Source of the DNA: Triticum aestivum | Lineage: Eukaryota; Streptophyta; Magnoliopsida; Poales; Poaceae | Direction: 5' to 3' | DNA: 64,000 nt | Assembly (NCBI RefSeq): GCF_018294505.1 | Contig: NC_057800.1 | Location: 172,913,703-172,977,702, forward strand | Shown here: positions 32,560 to 45,572 of the stretch, one piece after another | Numbering within the stretch: the first letter of the stretch is position 1 | Layout of the letters: each line of letters starts with the position of its first letter | The notes under the pieces: model-generated | What the model was told of the DNA's origin: nothing | Seen by the model: only the letters and a program-made list of their open reading frames with translations | Databases searched by the model: none | Program-made: the position numbers and the translations under genes

Positions 32560-35500
32560 TGTCACACCCTAGTTAGTTCAAGCATTAGACTGTGCATCAT
32601 GTTTAAATTTCTTTTAAATTTGAAATGGGGAAGGCAGAAACCCCCAACACCCCCCTGGAAACAACTAGGGTTTACTAAAAATATTTTCAATGAACCTGAA
32701 ATGCCCTTCTAAAAAGTTCACCCTCTTTGTCTTAGGTTAGAACCTCTGGCAAAATTGGTCCACAATTTTCTAGGTCAACAGAAGGTCGTTGAATTAAATC
32801 ATAAGTATTTGAATTTGGGCATTTAAATGCTATAAAATAATCCAAATGCTAAAATAATTCTAGGAATAAATGTTTCCTGTTGGAAATAATCTAAACAGAG
32901 GCCACATTTATTTTCAGGATTTTTGGAAACGTTTTAGTATTTTATCTAAAGCTAAACAGTTGCAGTTTAATAGAAAACATAAACAAAAATCAAAAAAGAG
33001 AGAGAAGAAAGCCCACCTGGGCCTTACCTGTGCTGGCCCAGCCACCTGGCTCGGCCCAGCCTGCTGGCGCTGCCAGTCGTCGTCCTCCTCGCGCCAGAAG
33101 GACGCGGAGCGCGTGGCCGGCGCCCGCGGCCACACGCCGGCCACCTCCTGCTTCCGTCGACGTCCGGGAGATGCCCTGAAGTGCCACGCGACCCCCACGT
33201 CTCCCTCTCGCACTCGCTCACTCTCCCCCTCGTCTCCCTCTCTCTCTCTCCCGCGACGGCCGAGCGCGTACCTCGCCGCCGATCGCCGTAGTTGCCACCA
33301 CAGACACCCCCTCGCCCCTCCGACGAGCCCATTAGCTCCGCCTCGACTCCCTCGTCCTCCCCACCGAGCCACGCATCGCCTGAGGCCCTGCATTGCCGCC
33401 TTCACCCTCGTCTTCAACCTCGGGCACCCGAGCCATCTCCGGTCGAATTCGCTGCCGCCAGGACCTCCCCGAGCCCGCTGACCCCCTCTCCGACTCCGCT
33501 GTGAGCCCCTCTTCCTTTCCCCCTAGTTCCTATGCTCGATTACGCCTCGTAGCCACCGCTCCCTCCAAGCCCGAGCGCTCCTCACCGCCGGCCATGTCGC
33601 CGTCGTGGCTACGGCCGTGTAAGCACGCGTCCAAGCGCCTCACCGTGCTCAGTGCTGCACCAGGAACCCATAGCCACCCCCAGTTCTCCCTCCCGTGCAC
33701 CGTAGCGTCGATTCCGACCTCGCCCGAACTCCGGCCGCCGCCACGAGCTCGATCCCGGCGAGCTCGCTCCACCCCAGCTCCTCCCACTTGCCCCACTAGA
33801 TGCGCACGAGCCCCAGCTACGCGTAGCACGTCTCTGCCGTCGATTTGGTCACCGGAGGACCAAATCCGAAGCCCTCCGCCGTCTCGGGCCTCGCCGGCGT
33901 CGAGCCGTCGGCGAGTTGACCCAGTTTGACCCCTGGGTGGGCCCAGGAAGACCCCCCCTGAGTCTATGACAGGTGGGGCCGGTCGGCTAACTAAATTAGG
34001 ATTAGTCTTAATTAATTTTAATTAAATCAGTCACTAACATGTGGGCCTAGGCCCCACTGACAACTAATTAGTGTTAATCTAATTTTGCTAATTAGCTGAG
34101 AGGCTGACAGAAGGGGCCCACCAGTCAGGTTTGACCTGGGCTGGCGCCTTTGACCTGCTGACGTCACCCTGACGCAATGCTGACGCAGTAATGCATTTTC
34201 TGGATTTATTATTATACAGGAAATTCCAAAAAATAGTTCAAACTTCAAAAATTCATAGAAATTCAACCATAGCTCCAAATGAGATAAATTATATATGAAA
34301 AATTATCAGAAAAATTCAATCTATCCATCTGTAATGGTTTCATGCATGACAAAACAAGTTTACCTTGCTGTTTAAGCAGAATAAGGAAATGCACTATTAA
34401 GGCCATGTTTAATGAGCTAATATTTGAATCTTTGATTCAAATGAGTTCATTCCTTTCTAATATAACTTGCATTAGGCCAAAACATAATCATATTGCCATG
34501 TCATAGCATGCATCATATTGTTGCATATCGTCATGTGTTGATTGTGTTCCGATGTGTTCTCCGTGGTAGGTTCTGCCTCCGAGGATATTCACGAGTATCC
34601 AACTGAAGGGCAGTATCCCGCTACCACTCCATCAGGCAAGCAACCGTTGATCATTCCGATACAAACCCATGTTCTCACTTCTGCTCTTATTTACTGCATT
34701 AAGACAATGCGATTCAAACTGCTGTGTGCTACGGTAGTTGAACCCTTATCCTCTGCATGACCTGTCATTGCCACAGTAACTAGATGAAACTCACTAGCAT
34801 GTGTAGGAGTTGATTGAGCCATGTATGTGATTCTTACCTTGCTATGCCTGCTATGCTTAGAGTTGTGTCAGGTCTGGTTCATCTGGGAGATGGGTTAGAG
34901 TGAAATGCTTATGCCGGTAATGTGAGGGATGCGTTGAACATGTTTTGGTATAGGTATCGATGAGAGGCCATGTAGGAGTACATGGTGGGTTGTTTCATTG
35001 AGGCCGTCCCTAAGAACTGAGATCTGTATGCGTGATTTAAGATTCAGCTACTACCACACATTGGGCCCTGAAATATGACCCCGCTCGACTTACTGACCCC
35101 TCTCGCCTCTGTCCAGGAGTTGCAACTAGTTTCTGGTGTTTGTAGGACATGTGTTGGCGGCCGTGCGTAGCGCTGACCCTAGGGGTGGGCTATGTTGCGG
35201 TAGATACACCATGGCACGGTGTACCGAGTCACCTATTTGGTGTCGCGGGAACCCTGTTCACATCGTTTGGGGCTGTTGAGGACACCCCGGCCGAATTTCC
35301 TTGCGGATGGAACCTGAATAGGCGATAAACCTGGACTAGAGACTTGTCAGGTTAGTCAGGTCGTGGTCTACACCCACGTTGGTTTTCGCTTGAAGTCTGC
35401 CGAGCACATGTCGTGTGCAGACGCTAAGTGGTGGAAACATGTGTGACGAAGTACACCCCTGCAGGGTATCAAACTATTCGAATAGCCGCGTCCGCGGTAA

Positions 35501-36718
35501 AGGACTACTTGGTTGCATATACAGTTCATAGACAAGTTAATGGATACTACTAAAAGACTCAAGATAAGTGTGAGTACCAAGGATGGCCCTCTCGTAGGAT
35601 GACGAGGGAGGATCCCCGGTGGAGTATTGTGTTGGTGAGTAGTGGACTCGTGTGCGAAAACTATTTTACTGGTGAAGTTCCGTAGGATAGCTTAGCCAAG
35701 AGTCAAAGCTGGCTTGCTGCATTAACCCCACCACCTTCTTGAGAATAAACATGTATGGTAGGTTCTGATGTAAGACTTGCTGAGTACCTTTGTACTCATG
35801 TTTGCTTATTTGTTGGTTTCAGACAACAACACTGCCCCCTCCGATGGGTTCTATGTAGACCTTGACGTCGGCGAGTGACTAGCCACCCAGGTGGTGATCC
35901 TGGCCATGGAGGGCCCTATGTAGATAGACAGGCTTCGAGATGCCTTCTTTCTTTCTAGAGTCTGTACTCAGACTAGTTGCTTCCGTATGTGCTTGTATGT
36001 TTGTATGACTTGAGTGTCGGGTCATGTGATCCCTATCTGTATGAACATGTTATGTATGGCTCTCTGGAGCCTTTAAATAAAGTACTTGAGTTGTAGAGTT
36101 TTGTTGTGATGCCATGTTGTATGTACTCATATCGGGCATATTGTGTGTATGATTGAAATGCTTGGTATGAGTGGGATCCGACAATCTAGTTGTTTATCCT
36201 TGGCAGCCTTTCATATGGGGAAATGTAGTCTAGTGCTCCTCGAGCCATAGTAGTCCGCTACAGCCCGATTCACCGGAGTCCTGCTAGCCCAACACTACTG
36301 TTCAGGACACTTGACTGGCCGGCATGTGTTTCACTTCGTCCCTATGTCTTTCCCTTCGGGGAAATGTCACACGGTGACTTCCGGAGTCCTGTCTAGCCTG
36401 CTACAGCCCGGGGTTCCCCGGAGTCCTGTTAGCCCAGTGCTACAGCCCGGAATCACTCGTTGATGACCGACATGTTTGATGTGATTCATGTATGCCTGTC
36501 TCCATAGGTCTGTGCCGCTTTGGGTTCACGACTAGCCATGTCGGCCCGGGTTCTTTGTCATATGGATGCTAGCGACACTATCATATACGTCAGCCAAAAG
36601 GCGCAAACGGTCCCGGGCCATGGTAAGGCGACACCCGTGGGATACCGTGCGTGAGGCCGCAAAGTGATATGAGGTGTTACCGGCTAGATCGATGTGACCT
36701 GGAATCGGGGTCCTGACA
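32560..36718 (+). repeat. Chromovirus 5' LTR
   Basis: 4159 bases, aligned throughout with 41410-45567. Its central part (33010-33960) is strikingly GC- and CpG-rich, with long open frames on both strands. The rest is AT-rich with typical LTR sequence. Confidence 0.92.
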
Positions 36719-36721
36719 GCG

Positions 36722-36735
36722 TTGGCATCAGAGCC
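36722..36735 (+). other. Chromovirus primer-binding site
   Basis: TTGGCATCAGAGCC begins three bases after the LTR and matches the complement of the initiator tRNA-Met 3' end with one C-for-T change. Confidence 0.8.
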
Positions 36736-37153
36736 GGACTGCCTGTAGGTTCGTTGAGCCAAACTGGTCGATATCGAGTCTAGAAATGCTCTAGTTATAT
36801 GTAGGGGAATTGATTGTGGGAGGGAACGTAAGGTTCTTTTACTCCTTTACCTATGCCTCCGATCTGAGTCATTCTCTTCTCATTCAACGTGGGTTAAGGA
36901 CTAGGCTCTCTTCTTCTATCAGGTTCACGTGTTACTAATCTGTAGTAGCTTATATGATTGTTGTTACAAGCCCCAGTTTAGTTCTACTACTTTAGTATGT
37001 TGCTAATTGGATCAGAATCTTGATATGATGTTGTTGAGTGGTATTGCGAACTGTTGTGGATGACTCAAATCTTTTTCTGAGCATTTACAGCTGTTATGCT
37101 GTCCAATTTTCCCTAGAAATTCTGATGCCTTTGCATTGTGGTTGTGCTTTCAG

Positions 37154-37825
37154 ATGGCCAACCATGTTCAAAATCAAGTGGTTCGCCTGACCCGGTGCCT
37201 CGACGTGCCCGGTCATACTGCTATGTTAGTCCGGGTAATGATCGAGACGGGCTACCGTTGGTATCCCGAATACACCGTCGAAGAGCAGTTCCGCGACTTT
37301 AATCAAAGTCAATATCTCTGCACCGTCAGGATATTTCCTTCTTATCCTGGATCTACCAAGCCCCTTCACTGTTCCTATGGACTCGGGGTTACTGTTGAGA
37401 TGGCTGTGCAGGATGCTGCCTATTCCATGATGACCATCTTGCGAGTCCGGACTGGCCTGCTTCGGAACACCGATTTCCGTTACATGCCAGCTTCACTTCC
37501 GGGAGCGCAAGGGTATCTTCAGGCTATGTATGCTGACTCCACTCAGGAGGACTCATTACCTCGTACCACTGCCGAGTTGCTCGAAGATAAGGACTGAGAG
37601 AATCGGGCCTTGAGGCTGGAGCTTTTCAATACCCATGCTGATCATTGGGCCACATTGACTCGGTTTGCACCTGCGGTGCAAGCTGGATGTATGGATACAA
37701 GGGATCTGTATCCTGTGAGATCAGCTCTGCCAGACATGGTGGATTGACGTGATGTGGGAGGCATCACCCCACCCCGTGGTCCCCGCAGGCCACCGTTTGT
37801 TGGTCCAAGACCTCATCCAAGCCCT
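37154..37825 (+). pseudogene. Gag-position ORF with dsRNA-binding-like fold pattern
   Basis: ATG 37154 (MANHVQNQVVRLTRCLDV) follows a splice-acceptor-like TTGTGGTTGTGCTTTCAG. Residues about 30-98 show an alternating pattern like a double-stranded-RNA-binding domain: WYPEYTVEEQFRD, then a strand YLCTVRIFPSY, then GLGVTVEMAVQDAAYSMMTI, equivalent to the G-x-S-K-K-x-A-K-x-x-A-A helix. After a TGA at 37595 the frame continues (ENRALRLELFNTHADHW), meets a TGA at 37745 and shifts near 37825 into the zinc-knuckle frame. I see no standard Gypsy capsid core. A fold search is needed; confidence in coding origin is higher than in the dsRBD reading. Confidence 0.55.
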
Positions 37826-40800
37826 ATGGTGGCCCCGCTGCTAATGCTGCTCCACGCCCCAATGTGGTGACATGCTTCAAGTGTGGAGAGCCGGGTCACT
37901 ATAGCCGAGAGTGTCCCCAGAACAACAACCCCAATCAAACTGGAAAGTCCGTTGGCCGTGGTAAGCCAGCGGGGAAGACTTTCTACGCCAAGCCGGCCAC
38001 CACTACACGTGGCCATGTCAATTATGTTTCAGCCGAGGAGGCTCATGAGGATCCTAACGTCGTCCTTGGTACACTGCTTGTTAACTGCCATCTGGCATCC
38101 GTTCTTTTCGATACTGGAGCATCTCATTCATTCATATCCGAAAGCTATGCTCGATTGCATAACACGACATTTTGTGACATGCCCACTTCCATGGTAATTC
38201 AAACCCCGGGTTCCAAATGGCAAACTTCTAGAGTAAGCCATGGGAACGAAATTCTTGTCGATAGACTTGTCTTCCTTGCATCCTTAATAGCTCTCAAGTC
38301 CTCCGACATAAATATCATCTTGGGTATGGACTGGATGTCAGATCATTATGCTAAGATCGATTGTGCCACTAGAACCGTTCAACTTACTCACCCATCGGGC
38401 AAGACAGTCAATGTCTTAACTCGAGTGGCCAAGCGCCAGCTTTACTCTCTAAATGCCAACCCTCTTCCAGACCTTGAGGATGTTCCGGTAGTCCGAGACT
38501 TTCTGGATGTTTTTCCAGAAGAACTGCCAGGTGTTCCACCTGACAGGGATGTTGAGTTCGTGATAGACCTTGTCCCAGGAACCGTTCCAATCTCTAGAAG
38601 ACCCTACAAGATGGCACCCTTAGAACTAGCCGAGCTTAAGAACCAACTCGATGAGTCCTTGAAAAAGGGTTTCATCTGTCCTAGTTCCTCTCCTTGGGCT
38701 TGCCCCGTCCTCTTCGTCAAGAAGAAGGATGGAACGGATCGAATGGTTGTGGATTACCGACCTGTCAATTTGGTCACCATCAAGAACAAATATCCGCTTC
38801 CCAGGATCAATGATCTATATGATCAGCTCGCTGGATCCTCAGTCTTTTCCAAGATGGATTTGAGGTTGGGCTACCATCAAATCAAAATCAAAAACGGGGA
38901 CATTCCCAAAACGGCCTTTGTTACTCGTTATGGCCAATACGAGTACACCGTCATGTCCTTCGGTTTAACCAATGCCCCGGCTATCTTCTCTCGGTTAATG
39001 AACTCAGTCTTCATGGAGTACTTGGATAAATTCGTCGTAGTATACCTCGATGACATACTCATCTACTCCAAGAATGAAGAGGAACATGCCGAACATCTAA
39101 GGCTGGTATTGATGAAACTTCGAGAGCATCGCCTTTATGCCAAATTCTCCAAGTGTGAATTTTGGTTGCCAGAAGTGACCTATCTAGGCCATGTAATTTC
39201 TGGTAAGGGTATTGCTGTCAATCCCGAGCGAGTTCAAGCCGTCCTTGATTGGACTCCACCTGAGACGGTTAAGCAAGTTTGGAGCTTCCTTGGCTTAGCG
39301 AGCTATTGCCGCCGCTTCGTCGAAAATTTCTCCAAGGTTGCTAAACCTCTAACTGAACTCCTCAAGAAAGATAAAAAGTTCGAGTGGACTCCACAGTGCG
39401 AGTTCAGTTTTCAGGAACTGAAAAGACGCCTGACATCTGCTCCCGTACTGGTACCACCAGACTTCTCCAAGGACTTTAATATCTATTGCGACGCCTCGCG
39501 ACAAGGACTAGGTTGCATACCCATGCAAGATCGTCAGGTAATTGCCTATGCTTCACGGCAATTACACCCACATGAGGAAAATTATCCTACACATGATCTA
39601 GAGCTTGCAGCTGTAGTCCATGCACTTAAAACCTGGCGACATTACCTTCTCGGTAATCGCTGTGAGATCTTCACCGATCACCAAAGTTTGAAATATATCT
39701 TCACCCAACCAGATTTGAATCTCAGGCAAAGACGTTGGGTTGAGTTGATCTCGGATTACGACTTAGGAATAACTTACACCCTGGGCAAAGCCAATGTCAT
39801 GGCTGATGCGCTAAGCCGTAAGTCCTATTGTAACAACCTGATGTTACAACAAAGTCAACCATTTCTCCATGAGGAATTTCGTAAGCTTAATCTTCACATT
39901 GTTCCTCGAGGATTCCTATCCACCCTGGTGGCGAAACCTACCCTTATGGATCAAATCATAGCTGCCTAGAAGCGTGATAAGGGCATATCCCGGATTAAGG
40001 AAAACATCACTAGCGGAGTTGCTAAATGTTTCTCCATGGACGAGCGAGGTGCTGTCTTTTTTGAGAACCATTTGGTGGTTCCCAAGAAACAACATCTACG
40101 CCAGTTGATCCTTAAGGAAGCTCATGAATCCCCTCTCACCATTCATCCCGGTAGTACTAAAATGTATCAAGACCTACGCCAGAGGTTTTGGTGGACTAGG
40201 ATGAAGAGAGAAATCGCTCAATACATTGCTAATTGCGACGTTTGTCGTCGTGTTAAAGCAGAGCATCAACGGCCTGCTGGTACCCATCAACCTTTGGCTA
40301 TTCCTGAATGGAAATGGGATAAAATCAGTATGGATTTCATCACCGGGTTTCCCAGGACCAAGAGAGGGAATAATGCCATCTTCGTTGTGATCGACTGACT
40401 TTCTAAAGTAGCCCACTTTCTACCTGTTCGTGAGAATATCACCACTAGCCAGCTAGCCGAGTCATCTCCCGAATAGTGTCTCTTCATGGTGTTCCATTGG
40501 AAATTAACTCAGACCGTGGGAGTCTCTTCACCTCTCGATTTTGGGAAAGTTTCCAAAATGCTATGGGAACTCGTCTCTCTTTTAGTACCGCCTTCCATCC
40601 TCAATCAAGTGGTCAAGTAGAGCGAGTCAATCAAATTCTGGAAGATATGCTCCGAGCTTCTGTTATCTCGCTCGGAATAAGTTGGGAGAAATGCCTTCCA
40701 TTCGCGGAGTTTGGTTATAACAATAGTTATCAAGCTAGTTTGGGGAAAGCTCCTTTCGAAGTTCTTTATGGACGAAAATGTTGAACGCCTCTTAACTGGT

Positions 40801-41426
40801 CAGAAACCGGGGAAACACAACTCTTTGGCCCGGATATGATTCAGGAAGCAGAAGAGTAGGTTCGCGTTATTCGTGAGAAATTGAAAACAGCCCAATCTCG
40901 TCAAAAGAGTCAATATGATCGTAAACATAAGCCTATGACTTATGAAGTCGACGAGAAGGCTTACCTTCGGGTTACTCCGTTAAAGGGAACCCATCGTTTC
41001 GGTATCAAAGGAAAATTGGCCCGTCGTTACATTGGACCCTTTCGCATTCTTGCCAAACAAGGAGAAGTTGCCTACCAATTGGAACTACCTCAGCATCTTT
41101 CCAGAGTTCACGATGTCTTCCACGTTTCACAACTCAGGCGTTGCTTCGCGGATCCTATCCGTGGAGTGGACCACGAAACGCTTGATCTACAAGATAACCT
41201 CTCTTATCGGGAATATCCCATTCGTATCCTTGATCAAGCCGAGCGTACCACTCGACGTCATAATATCAAGTTTCTCAAGGTTCAATGGTCACACCATTCC
41301 GAGGAAGAAGCCACTTGGGAAAGGGAGGATCGTCTTCGACTCAAGTACCCCGCCTTCTTCCCAGAGGATCCTAAACCTTGGGACGAGATTCTTTTGAGTG
41401 GGGGTGAGTTGTCACACCCTAGTTAG
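37826..41426 (+). pseudogene. Chromovirus pol (CCHC-PR-RT-RH-IN-chromodomain), decayed
   Basis: The frame opens in a proline-rich linker and has a zinc knuckle [14 protein letters not shown] (37873-37914). Protease follows ([12 protein letters not shown], about 38105), then reverse transcriptase with YLDD at 39043-39054, RNase H ([29 protein letters not shown]) and integrase (an HHCC finger 40120-40250, SMDFITGFP, NSDRGSLFTS, SGQVERVNQ). The C-terminus has FHVSQLRR and a chromodomain (YPIRILDQAERTTRR...VQWSHHSEEEATWERE, about 41216-41330). Stops lie at 39967, 40396, 40782 and 40857; a small deletion shifts the frame near 40463. The frame runs a few codons into the 3' LTR and stops at 41426. 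The 37826-39966 stretch is fully open. A chromodomain would have guided integration to marked chromatin. Confidence 0.9.
41398..41409 (+). other. Chromovirus polypurine tract
   Basis: AGTGGGGGTGAG lies immediately upstream of the 3' LTR start TGTCACACC at 41410. Confidence 0.8.
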
Positions 41427-44400
41427 TTCAAGCATTAGAGTGTGCATCATGTTTAAATTTCTTTTAAATTTGAAATGGGGAAGGCAGAAACCCCCAACAC
41501 CCCCTGGAAACAACTAGGGTTTACTAAAAATATTTTCAATGAACCTGAAATGCCCTTCTAAAAGGTTCACCCTCTTTGTCTTAGGTTAGAACCTCTGGCA
41601 AAATTGGTGCACAATTTTCTAGGTCAACAGAAGGTCATTGAATTAAATCATAAGTATTTGAATTTGGGCATTTAAATGCTATAAAATAATCCAAATGCTC
41701 AAATAATTCTGGGAATAAATGTTTCCTGTTGGAAATAATCTAAACAGAGGCCACATTTATTTTCAGGATTTTTGGAAACGTTTTAGTATTTTATCTAAAG
41801 CTAAACAGTTGCACTTTAATAGAAAACAGAAACAAAAATCAAAAAAAGAGAGAGAAGAAAGCCCACCTGGGCCTTACCTGTGCTGGCCCAGCCACCTGGC
41901 TCGGCCCAGCCTGCTGGCGCTGCCAGTCATCGTCCTCCTCGCACCAGAAGGACACGGAGCGCGTGGCCGGCGCCCGCGGCCACACGCCGGCCACCTCCTG
42001 CCTCCGCCGACGCCCGGGAGACGCCCTGAAGTGCCACGCGACCCCCACGTCTCCCTCTCGCACTCGCTCACTCTCCCCCTCGTCTCCCTCTCTCTCTCTC
42101 CCGCGACGGCCGAGCGCGTACCTCGCCGCCGATCGCCGTAGTTGCCACCACAGACACCCCCTCGCCCCTCCGACGAGCCCATTAGCTCCGCCTCGACTCC
42201 CTCGTCCTCCCCACCGAGCCACGCATCGCCGGAGGCCCTGCATCGCCGCCTTCGCCCTCGTCTTCAACCTCGGGCACCCGAGCCATCTCCGGTCGAATTC
42301 GCCGCCGCCAGGACCTCCCCGAGCCCGCCGACCCCCTCTCCGACTCCGCTGTGAGCCCCTCTTCCTTTCCCCCTAGTTCCCGTGCTCGATTACGCCTCGT
42401 AGCCACTGCTCCCTCCGAGCCCGAGCGCTCCTCGCCGCCGGCCATGTCGCCGTCATGGCTACGGCCGTGTAAGCACGCGTCCGAGCGCCTCACCATGCTC
42501 AGTGCAGCACCAGGAACCTGTAGCCACCCCAGTTCTCCCTCCCGTGCACCGTAGCGTCGATTCCGACCTCGCCCGAACTCCGGCCGCCGCCACGAGCTCG
42601 ATCCCGGCGAGCTCGCTCCACCCCAGCTCCTCCCACTTGCCCCACTAGATGCGCACGAGCCCCAGCTACACGTAGCACGTCTCCGCCGTAGATTTGGTCA
42701 CCGGAGGACCAAATCCGAAGCCCTCCGCCGTCTCGGGCCTCGCCGGCGTCGAGCCGCCGGCGAGTTGACCCAGTTTGACCCCTGGGTGGGCCCAGGAAGA
42801 CCCCCCTAAGTCTATGACAGGTGGGGCCGGTCGGCTAACTAAATTAGGATTAGTCTTAATTAATTTTAATTAAATCAGTCACTGACATGTGGGCCCAGGC
42901 CCCACTGACAACTAATTAGTGTTAATCTAATTTTGCTAATTAGCTGAGAGGCTGACTGAAGGGGCCCACCAGTCAGGTTTGACCTGGGCTGGCGCCTTTG
43001 ACCTGCTGACGTCATCCTGACGCAATGCTGACGCAGTAATGCATTTTCTGGATTTATTATTATACAGGAAATTCCAGAAAATAGTTCAAACTTCAAAAAT
43101 TCATAGAAATTCAGCCATAGCTCCAAATGAGATAAATTATATATGAAAAATTATCAGAAAAATTCAATCTATCCATCTGTAATGGTTTCATGCATGACAA
43201 AAACAAGTTTACCTTGCTGTTTAAGCAGAATAAGGAAATGCACTATTAAGGCCATGTTTAATGAGCTAATATTTGAATCTTTGATTCAAATGAGTTCATT
43301 CCTTTCTAATATAACTTGCATTATGCCAAGACACAATCATATTGCCATGTCATAGCATGCATCATATTGTTGCATATCGTCATGTGTTGATTGTGTTCCG
43401 ATGTGTTCTCCGTGGTAGGTTCTGCCTCCGAGGATATTCACGAGTATCCAACTGAAGGGCAGTATCCCGCTACCACTCCATCAGGCAAGAAACCGTTGAT
43501 CATTCCGATACAAACCCATGTTCTCGCTTCTGCTCTTATTTACTGCATTAAGACAACGCGATTCAAATTGCTGTGTGCTATGGTAGTTGAACCCTTATCC
43601 TCTGCATGACCTGTCATTGCCACAGTAACTAGATGAAACCCACTAGCATGTGTAGGAGTTGATTGAGCCATGTATGTGATTCTTACCTTGCTATGCCAGC
43701 TATGCTTAGAGTTGTGTCAGGTCTGGTTCATCTGGGAGATGGGCTAGAGTGAAATGCTTATGCCGGTAATGTGAGGGATGCGTTGAACATGTTTTCGTAT
43801 AGGTATCGATGAGAGGCCATGTAGGAGTACATGGTGGGTTGTTTCATTGAGGCCGTCCCTAAGAACTGAGATCTGTATGCGTGATTTAAGATTCAGCTAC
43901 TACCACACATTGGGCCCTGAAATATGACCCCGCTCGACTTACTGACCCCTCTCGCCTCTGTCCAGGAGTTGCAACTAGTTTCTGGTGTTTGTAGGACATG
44001 TGTTGGCGGCCGTGCATAGCGCTGACCCTAGGGGTGGGCTATGTTGCGGTAGATACATCGTGGCACGGTGTACCGAGTCACCCGTTTGGTGTCGCGGGAA
44101 CCCTGTTCACATCGTTTGGGGCCGTTGAGGACACCCCGGCCGAATTTCCTTGCGGATGGAACCTGAATAGGCGATAAACTTGGACTAGAGACTTGTCAGG
44201 TTAGTCAGGTCGTGGTCTACACCCACGTCGGTTTTCGCTTGAAGTCTGCCGAGCACATGTCGTGTGCAGACGCTAAGTGGTGGAAACATGTGTGACGAAG
44301 TACGCCCCTGCAGGGTATCAAACTATTCGAATAGCCGCGTCCGCGGTAAAGGACTACTTGGTTGCATATACAGTTCATAGACAAGTTAATGGATACTACT

Positions 44401-45567
44401 AAAAGACTCAAGATAAGTGTGAGTACCAAGGATGGCCCTCTCGTAGGATGATGAGGGAGGATCCCCGGTGGAGTATTGTGTTGGTGAGTAGTGGACTCGT
44501 GTGCGAAAACTATTTTACTGGTGAAGTTCCGTAGGATAGCTTAGCCAAGAGTCAAAGCTGGCTTGCTGCATTAACCCCACCACCTTCTTGAGAATAAACA
44601 TGTATGGTAGGTTCTGATGTAAGACTTGCTGAGTACCTTTGTACTCATGTTTGCTTATTTTTTGGTTTCAGACAACAACACTGCCCCCTCCGATGGGTTC
44701 TATGTAGACCTTGACGTCGGCGAGTGACTAGCCACCCAGGTGGTGATCCTGGCCATGGAGGGCCCTATGTAGATAGACAGGCTTCGAGATGCCTTCTTTC
44801 TTTCTAGAGTCTGTACTCAGACTAGTTGCTTCCGTATGTTCTTGTATGTTTGTATGACTTGACTGTCGGGTCATGTGACCCCTATCTGTATGAACATGTT
44901 ATGTATGGCTCTCTAGAGCCTTTAAATAAAGTACTTGAGTTGTAGAGTTTTGTTGTGATGCCATGTTGTATGTACTCATATCGGGCATATTGTGTGTATG
45001 ATTGAAATGCTTGGTATGAGTGGGATCCAACAATCTAGTTGTTTATCCTTGGCAGCCTTTCATATGGGGAAATGTAGTCTAGTGCTCCTCGAGCCATAGT
45101 AGTCCGCTACAGCCCGGTTCACCGGAGTCCTGCTAGCCCAACACTACTGTTCAGGACACTTGACTGGCCGGCATGTGTTTCACTTCGTCCCTATGTCTGT
45201 CCCTTCGGGGAAATGTCACACGGTGACTTCCAGAGTCTTGTCTAGCCTACTACAGCCCGAGGTTCCCCGGAGTCCTGTCAGCCCAGTGCTACAGCCCGGA
45301 ATCACTCGTTGATGACCGACATGTTCGATGTGATTCATGTATGCCTGTCTCCATAGGTCTGTGCCGCTTTGGGTTCACGACTAGCCATGTCGGCCCGGGT
45401 TCTCTGTCATATGGATGCTAGCGACACTATCATATACGTGAGCCAAAAGGCGCAAACGGTCCCGGGACATGGTAAGGCGACACCCGTGGGATACCGTGCG
45501 TGAGGCCGCAAAGTGATATGAGGTGTTACCAGCTAGATCGATGTGACCTGGAATCGGGGTCCTAACA
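41410..45567 (+). repeat. Chromovirus 3' LTR
   Basis: 4158 bases. It differs from the 5' LTR mainly by transitions (14 in the last 600 bases by eye) and retains the same GC-rich centre (41860-42810). Confidence 0.92.
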
Positions 45568-45572
45568 ATTTG
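45568..45572. repeat. Target-site duplication ATTTG (right)
   Basis: Identical to 32555-32559, confirming the outer limits of the chromovirus. Confidence 0.95.

Larger units (their letters stand above)
32560..45567 (+). mobile_element. Complete Tekay/Del-type Gypsy chromovirus with 4.16-kb LTRs
   Basis: A 13.0-kb element with long LTRs (32560-36718 and 41410-45567) that begin TGTCACACCCTAG and end in ACA. It has a Met-tRNA-type primer site at 36722, a polypurine tract AGTGGGGGTGAG before 41410, and only 4.7 kb of internal DNA. Domain order PR-RT-RH-IN plus a C-terminal chromodomain defines a chromovirus; overall similarity is to the Tekay/Del clade. LTRs differ by about 1.5-2.5% by eye. All ORFs carry stops, so it is not autonomous. 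Confidence 0.92.

Noticed and set aside
33024..33929. Long GC-rich ORFs on both strands in the LTRs (also 41839-42554)
   Set aside because: High GC content depletes stops in all frames. Predicted proteins are Arg/Pro/Ser-rich and differ between the two LTR copies by frameshifts.
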